Assembly (NCBI GenBank): GCA_019347785.1
Contig: JAHWKQ010000052.1
Span: 1-9,703 of the forward strand
DNA length: 9,703 nucleotides
DNA from: Actinomycetota bacterium
GTDB lineage: Bacteria; Actinomycetota; Nitriliruptoria; Euzebyales; Egibacteraceae
Direction of reading: 5' to 3'
In this document: piece after piece, positions 7,301-9,703 of the stretch
How the letters are laid out: each line of letters starts with the position of its first letter
How positions within the stretch are numbered: position 1 is the first letter of the stretch
The notes under the pieces: model-generated
Told to the model about the DNA's origin: nothing
The model's input: only the letters and a program-made list of their open reading frames with translations
Databases searched by the model: none
Position numbers and translations under genes: made by a program

Positions 7301-7858
7301 CTCGCGGTCCATGGCCTCGTGGCAGGCCCACAGCGCCGCTTTGGCCTGCAGCAGGTCGAAGCACGTCTCGACGATGAGCAGGTCGGCGCCGCCGGCCAGC
7401 AGTGCACATGCCTGGCGGCGGTAGCCGCGGAGCATCGTGTCGTAGTCGATGTGGTCGCCGGAGGAGGGGGACGTGCCCAGCGACAGCGTGGGCGAGCGGG
7501 TGCCCGGACCGATCGAGCCGGCCACCCACCGGTCTCCCGGGGCCTGGTCACAGACGCCGCGCGACAACCGGGCGGCCGTCTCGTTCAGCGACTCGGTCTC
7601 GTCGCCCAGGCCGTACTCGGCCAGCACCCACGGCGCGCCGCCGAACGTATCGGTCTCCACGACGTCGCAGCCCACCGCCAGGAAGGAGGCGTGGACGTCA
7701 CGCACGACGTCGGGGCGGGTACGCACGAGCACCTCGTTGCACCCGTCCAGGCCGCCGAAGTCCTCCGGCGACAGCCCACGGCCCTGCAGCGACGTCCCCA
7801 TGGCGCCGTCGAAGACGACCACGCGCCGCCTGAGCTCGTCGAGGAAGCCGCCTGCCAT
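4376..7858 (-). CDS. metH: Cobalamin-dependent methionine synthase
   Basis: This cytoplasmic enzyme transfers the methyl group of 5-methyltetrahydrofolate to homocysteine through methylcobalamin, forming methionine. With the ATG at 7858 it has 1160 residues, close to the 1227 of E. coli MetH. Domains in order: homocysteine-binding barrel (about 4-310) with zinc ligands Cys230 (GLNC) and Cys296-Cys297 (GGCCGT); pterin-binding barrel (about 335-600) with GERLNANGSK (347-356) and LGVSNISFGL; a linker with GRAGRAGRAG (606-615); helical cobalamin cap (about 640-725); B12-binding Rossmann domain (about 730-870) with DVHDIG, giving ligand triad Asp743-His745-Ser796 at E. coli spacing; AdoMet activation domain (about 905-1160) with RYSFGYPACPD. 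All modules look intact, so the enzyme should be active and self-reactivating. An in-frame ATG at 7918 would add 20 residues, but MAGGFLDELRRRVVVFDGAMG resembles family N-termini. It is divergent from the NTF2-like gene. No cobalamin riboswitch fits in the 98-bp upstream gap. Confidence 0.97.
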   Translation of the reverse strand: MAGGFLDELRRRVVVFDGAMGTSLQGRGLSPEDFGGLDGCNEVLVRTRPDVVRDVHASFLAVGCDVVETDTFGGAPWVLAEYGLGDETESLNETAARLSRGVCDQAPGDRWVAGSIGPGTRSPTLSLGTSPSSGDHIDYDTMLRGYRRQACALLAGGADLLIVETCFDLLQAKAALWACHEAMDREGRRVPLVASVTVEKDINTMLLGSEVGAALASLEPLGVDLFGLNCATGPEDMREHVRYLAGASRVPLSVIPNAGIPQMADGAPVYPLAPEELARAHAEFVTDFGVRAVGGCCGTTPEHLEAVVRTVADLSPATRAPRAQPSIASLYQAVPLEQETSFLIVGERLNANGSKRCRQLLLSEDWDGIAQLARSQVRDGAHALDVCVDYVGRDGSSDMAQVVDRLATRSTLPLVVDSTEAGVVGSALRRIPGRAVINSVNLEDGRRKADVLFPLARQFGAALVALAIDERGQARTTEWKVEVCTRLAAIAIDEYGLSPGDLVFDTLTFPLGSGQEDLRGDGVATLDAIERVKAEIPGCHTILGVSNISFGLSPPARQALNSVFLHMAVRRGLDAAIVHPGRILPLHRIDEEVRQVCVDLVEDNRGRAGRAGRAGDDYDPLHELMRLFEGASETTPSHESLAALPLTQRLERRIVDGDRDGLDADLDEAMASGLAPLEIVNRHLLSGMKVVGDLFGSGQMQLPFVLQSAECMKAAVAHLEPHMDTDDGDGAKARIVLATVKGDVHDIGKNLVDIILTNNGYEVHNLGIKQPIDTIIAAAQRVRADAIGLSGLLVKSTAVMRDDLEELVRRRLTGYPVLLGGAALNRTYVEVDLRRVYDGPLFYCRDAFAGLAVMDELAGHKAARDGYPDDWGTVPAQRRVRTTGPDKREAAVATPARSAVATDVPVPAPPFWGTRVVRGIPVAEVAGYLNRTALFRNQWGFGRDDTAEAEAALRATLELARAGSLLVPQVVYGYFACNGDGDDLVVYAGPDDDDVAVRFSFPRQSRGRRLCVADFFRPLGSGERDVLGLHCVTMGPRVSERAGRLFAQDRYTDYLYLHGLGVEMAEALAELWHARVRAELGIAGHDAGELEELFRQGYRGSRYSFGYPACPDLEERKPLCDLLDVGRIGVELSEELQLHPEQSTDALIVHHPEAKYFNAR

Positions 7859-7956
7859 GGCGCCCGATGGTAGTCCCGCCGCGCCGGGCCCCTTCAAACG
7901 GGGACGGGCATCGGTCATGCTGTGGTCATTCGCCGCCGGCAGACGAGGCCAACACC
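7859..7956. promoter_or_regulatory. Divergent promoter region of metH and the NTF2-like gene
   Basis: These 98 bases lie between two divergent starts, so promoters for both genes should fall here or extend into the genes. A direct repeat GGTCAT occurs at 7913-7918 and 7924-7929, 11 bp apart (about one helical turn). A short CCCC/GGGG inverted repeat (7889-7892 with 7900-7903) flanks TTCAAAC. No clear -35/-10 pair is visible. The metH alternative start codon at 7918 overlaps the first GGTCAT. Confidence 0.4.
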
Positions 7957-8484
7957 ATGGTGGATGTCCCCGCCGAAGACGAGCTGACCGTCATCCGGGA
8001 CGACGAGGAGATCGACGACCGGGCACGTCCGGAGCCCTCGACCCGCAGGGCCGACGAACTCGAGTCGCTGCGCGACGAGTTCGTGGAGGGCTTCAACGCC
8101 CGGGACCTGGAGACGCTGCTGGCGCTGGTGGCCCCCGACGTGGAATGCCCCGACGTCCTGGCGGGCGACGGGTCGGAGGCACTGGCCGAGGAGCTGGCGG
8201 CGATCTGGGAGCGCTCGCCCGCGGCCCTGCTGACCCGGGGCTTCCTCGACGATGCCCCGTGCGCCATCGCCTGGCTGCCCGACGAGCAGGGCGGCTGGTC
8301 GCGCGCGGCGCTGGTGTGCCTGGAGTGCGACGACGGTGGCATCACGCTGTTCGCCCTGCCCGACGACCCCGACGCCCTCGAGCGGGCCGAGGGCGAGGAA
8401 CCGATGGGCGACGAGTTGGACGAGTGGCAGGACTGGGCCGAGTGGGACCGCGGCGAGGAGAGCGGCCCTTCGTCCCGGCGCTGA
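7957..8484 (+). CDS. NTF2-like (SnoaL-type) fold protein with acidic C-terminal tail
   Basis: A 175-residue soluble protein. Residues 1-36 are acidic and probably disordered. Residues about 37-135 fit an NTF2-like alpha+beta cone: helix LRDEFVEGFNARDLETLLALVAPDVEC, helix ALAEELAAIWER, then strands around CAIAWLPDE, RAALVCLEC and GITLFALP. In this superfamily the opening helix followed by 'N-x-D-L-x-x-L-L-x-L-x-x-x-D-V' is the hallmark of SnoaL-like, ketosteroid-isomerase-type and polyketide-cyclase-type domains. Residues 138-168 form a strongly acidic, tryptophan-containing tail (EWQDWAEWD). No catalytic residues can be assigned, so binding and enzymatic roles are both open. The start is the ATG at 7957 with GACGAGG eight bases upstream; the longer in-frame extension from 7867 would overlap the divergent metH promoter region and looks non-coding. 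It ends 4 bp from the convergent hydrolase gene. Confidence 0.8.
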   Translation: MVDVPAEDELTVIRDDEEIDDRARPEPSTRRADELESLRDEFVEGFNARDLETLLALVAPDVECPDVLAGDGSEALAEELAAIWERSPAALLTRGFLDDAPCAIAWLPDEQGGWSRAALVCLECDDGGITLFALPDDPDALERAEGEEPMGDELDEWQDWAEWDRGEESGPSSRR

Positions 8485-8488
8485 CCCG

Positions 8489-9172
8489 TCAGGCGGGCGG
8501 GAGGCCCAGCAGGCCGTCGACGACCTCGACCAGGCCGGCGGCGGACACGTCGGGCTCATCGAAGCCCGCCAGGAACGACCCCTCCATGCGGCTGGCGTAG
8601 CCGGTGACCAGCCCCGCCCGGTTGGCGCCGTGGATGTCCCAGGAGTGGACCGACACCAGCGCCAGCCGCCGGGGCTCGACGTCCAGGTGGCGCGCCGCCA
8701 TGTGGTACGGCTCGGCGCGCGGCTTCCACAGGCCCACCTCGTCGACCGACAGGCGCGCGTCGACGAGCCCGTCCAGCTGCGCGTTCTCGAGCATGGCCCC
8801 CACCGTGTCGGCGTGGCCGTTGGTCAGCGTGACGACGGGGACGCCCTCATCCCGCAGCCGCCGCAGGGCCGGCTCGGCGTCGGGCTGGGCGTCCAGCTCC
8901 TGGAAGTGGCTCAGAATGGCGTCGACGCGCTGTGCGTCGGCGTCCAGACCGTCCGCGGCCAGCATGTGCGTCAGGTGCCCCGCCGCCAGAGCCCGGAACG
9001 GGTGGTAGTCACCCGTGGCGGCCAGGGCGAGGCCGTCGCGCAGGACGCGGGTGAACCAGATCTGCAGGGCGCCCTCGGGAAGCCCCGCGTCGGCGAGGCG
9101 CTCGCCCATGCGCAGCAGCGAGAAGAGCGTCTCGTTCACGTCGAAGGCGACGGCCGTGGGGCGGTTGGACAT
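8489..9172 (-). CDS. Haloacid dehalogenase type II-like HAD hydrolase
   Basis: A 227-residue HAD-superfamily hydrolase of the L-2-haloacid dehalogenase type. Motif I is FDVNETLF with nucleophile Asp11. The helical cap spans about 16-95. Motif II is TLTNG (Thr117-Asn118-Gly119), motif III is the lysine in LWKPRAEPY (Lys150), and motif IV is in SVHSWDIHGANRAG (Asp179). All catalytic elements are present, so it should be active. The DVNETL variant of motif I is common among actinobacterial members annotated as dehalogenases, yet their real substrates are often unknown, and a phosphatase or other hydrolase activity is possible. The start at 9172 is backed by a strong GAGGAG six bases upstream (plus 9179-9184); an upstream in-frame ATG at 9241 would overlap the preceding gene and add non-conserved sequence. 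It lies 22 bp downstream of the acyl-CoA synthetase gene on the same strand, so they are likely co-transcribed. Confidence 0.92.
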   Translation of the reverse strand: MSNRPTAVAFDVNETLFSLLRMGERLADAGLPEGALQIWFTRVLRDGLALAATGDYHPFRALAAGHLTHMLAADGLDADAQRVDAILSHFQELDAQPDAEPALRRLRDEGVPVVTLTNGHADTVGAMLENAQLDGLVDARLSVDEVGLWKPRAEPYHMAARHLDVEPRRLALVSVHSWDIHGANRAGLVTGYASRMEGSFLAGFDEPDVSAAGLVEVVDGLLGLPPA

Positions 9173-9178
9173 GGGCTG

Positions 9179-9184
9179 CTCCTC
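9179..9184 (-). promoter_or_regulatory. Ribosome binding site of the HAD hydrolase
   Basis: The minus strand reads GAGGAG six bases before the ATG at 9172, inside the 22-bp gap after the synthetase stop codon. It decides for 9172 over the upstream ATG at 9241. Confidence 0.75.
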
Positions 9185-9194
9185 GTTCCTCGGG

Positions 9195-9703
9195 TCAGGG
9201 CCGCGGCCGGGGGTGCTGTCGGGACACGCGTACCCGGGCATCGACCGTCGTCACCCCTTCGGTCCGCACGAACACCGGGTTGATGTCCAGCACGGCGATC
9301 TCGGGCACGGTCTCGACCATCGCCGAGAGCCGGAACAGCAGTTCCTTGAGCGCGTCCCTGTCGACCGGCGGGGAACCCCGGAAGCCGGTCAGCAGGGGGT
9401 GGCCGCGCAGCGACGTGAGCATGTCCTCGGCATCGATGTCAGTGAGCGGGTGGATGCGGGCGCTGAGGTCGGCCAGCAGCTCGACCAGCGTCCCGCCGAG
9501 GCCGGCCACCAGCACGTGGCCGAAGGTCGGGTCGTGGCTCACGCCGACGACCATCTCGACGCCGTCGGTGACCATGCGCTGGACGAGCAGGCCCTGCTCG
9601 ACCGCGCCGGCCATCCCACGGCGACGCAGGTCGTCGAGGACGGCGCGCCCGCCTCCGCGGCCTCCTCGGGCGAGCGCAGGTCCAGGCGGACCCCGCCGAG
9701 CTC
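9195..9703 (-). CDS. ADP-forming acyl-CoA synthetase (acetate--CoA ligase type), C-terminal ATP-grasp part; partial, apparent frameshift
   Basis: The 3' end of a gene whose larger part lies beyond the right edge. These enzymes interconvert acyl-CoA, ADP and phosphate with the free acid, CoA and ATP; actinobacterial members are usually long alpha-beta fusions, and some also carry an acetyltransferase domain. The visible part is the end of the beta (ATP-grasp) subunit: LLVQRMVTDGVEMVVGVSHDPTFG, GLGGTLVELLADLSARIHPLTDIDAEDML, GHPLLTGFRGSPP and the closing metal/nucleotide motif EIAVLDINPVFV. From the window edge the family-like segment ELGGVRLDLRSPEEAAEA reads in one frame (9703 to about 9650), while RAVLDDLRRRGMAGAVEQ and everything after it reads in another. 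One extra G in the run at 9648-9650 would restore continuous coding. It is therefore a frameshifted gene or carries a sequence error. The ATG at 9614 is internal, not a real start. Confidence 0.8.
   Translation of the reverse strand, partial: ARRGPPGPALARGGRGGGRAVLDDLRRRGMAGAVEQGLLVQRMVTDGVEMVVGVSHDPTFGHVLVAGLGGTLVELLADLSARIHPLTDIDAEDMLTSLRGHPLLTGFRGSPPVDRDALKELLFRLSAMVETVPEIAVLDINPVFVRTEGVTTVDARVRVSRQHPRPRP

Noticed and set aside
7859..7956. Cobalamin or SAM riboswitch controlling metH
   Set aside because: The upstream gap is only 98 bases, too short for a cobalamin riboswitch, and no B12-box-like or SAM-aptamer pattern was seen.
9195..9614. A complete 139-residue gene starting at the ATG at 9614
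   Set aside because: The translation is only the C-terminal end of an ATP-grasp domain, and family-like sequence continues upstream in another frame to the window edge, so the ATG is internal.
7..9703. A defence, phage or mobile system hidden in the window
   Set aside because: No integrase, transposase, nuclease, terminal inverted repeats, att-like duplications or spacer-repeat arrays were found; gene packing and codon use look uniformly chromosomal.

Overview
The window is GC-rich, tightly packed chromosomal DNA with strongly G/C-biased third codon positions. Family content points to the actinobacterial phylum: a DUF3072 protein, a SigK/RskA-type sigma/anti-sigma pair, a MetH with the RYSFGYPACPD activation-domain motif, an ADP-forming acyl-CoA synthetase and a 'DVNETL' haloacid dehalogenase. 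The exact class cannot be fixed from this sequence. I see no mobile element, CRISPR array, tRNA or rRNA.

Layout, left to right. (1) 11-232 (+) is a small DUF3072 protein, converging on a minus-strand pair: a zinc-finger, single-pass membrane anti-sigma factor (245-967) and its ECF sigma factor (981-1598). The sigma gene is upstream, 13 bp from the anti-sigma gene, so they probably form one regulatory operon. A weak SigK-like promoter candidate and a strong GC hairpin, probably the terminator of the next gene, lie in 1599-1731. (2) 1732-2298 (-) is a small helical, arginine/glycine-rich protein of unknown function, probably DNA-binding. (3) 2299-2587 is a 289-bp divergent intergenic region with an AT-enriched core and two adjacent hairpins. 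(4) 2588-4357 (+) is an SLC13-type anion permease with two cytosolic RCK_C domains. It converges on (5) cobalamin-dependent methionine synthase metH (4376-7858, -), which has all five functional modules and intact zinc, cobalamin and AdoMet motifs. (6) 7957-8484 (+) is an NTF2-like protein with an acidic tail, divergent from metH and ending 4 bp from (7) a type II haloacid dehalogenase-like hydrolase (8489-9172, -). (8) 9195-9703 (-) is the C-terminal ATP-grasp part of an ADP-forming acyl-CoA synthetase. It runs off the window, and a one-base deficit near 9648-9650 breaks its frame. It lies 22 bp upstream of the hydrolase in the same direction, so the two are probably co-transcribed.

Most genes are ordinary housekeeping or accessory metabolism and do not form one evident new system. 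The items most worth a second look are the synthetase frameshift, the unrecognised 1732-2298 protein with its structured divergent upstream region, and a SigK-like sigma factor with no cysteine, which therefore cannot use the cysteine switch described for the mycobacterial protein.
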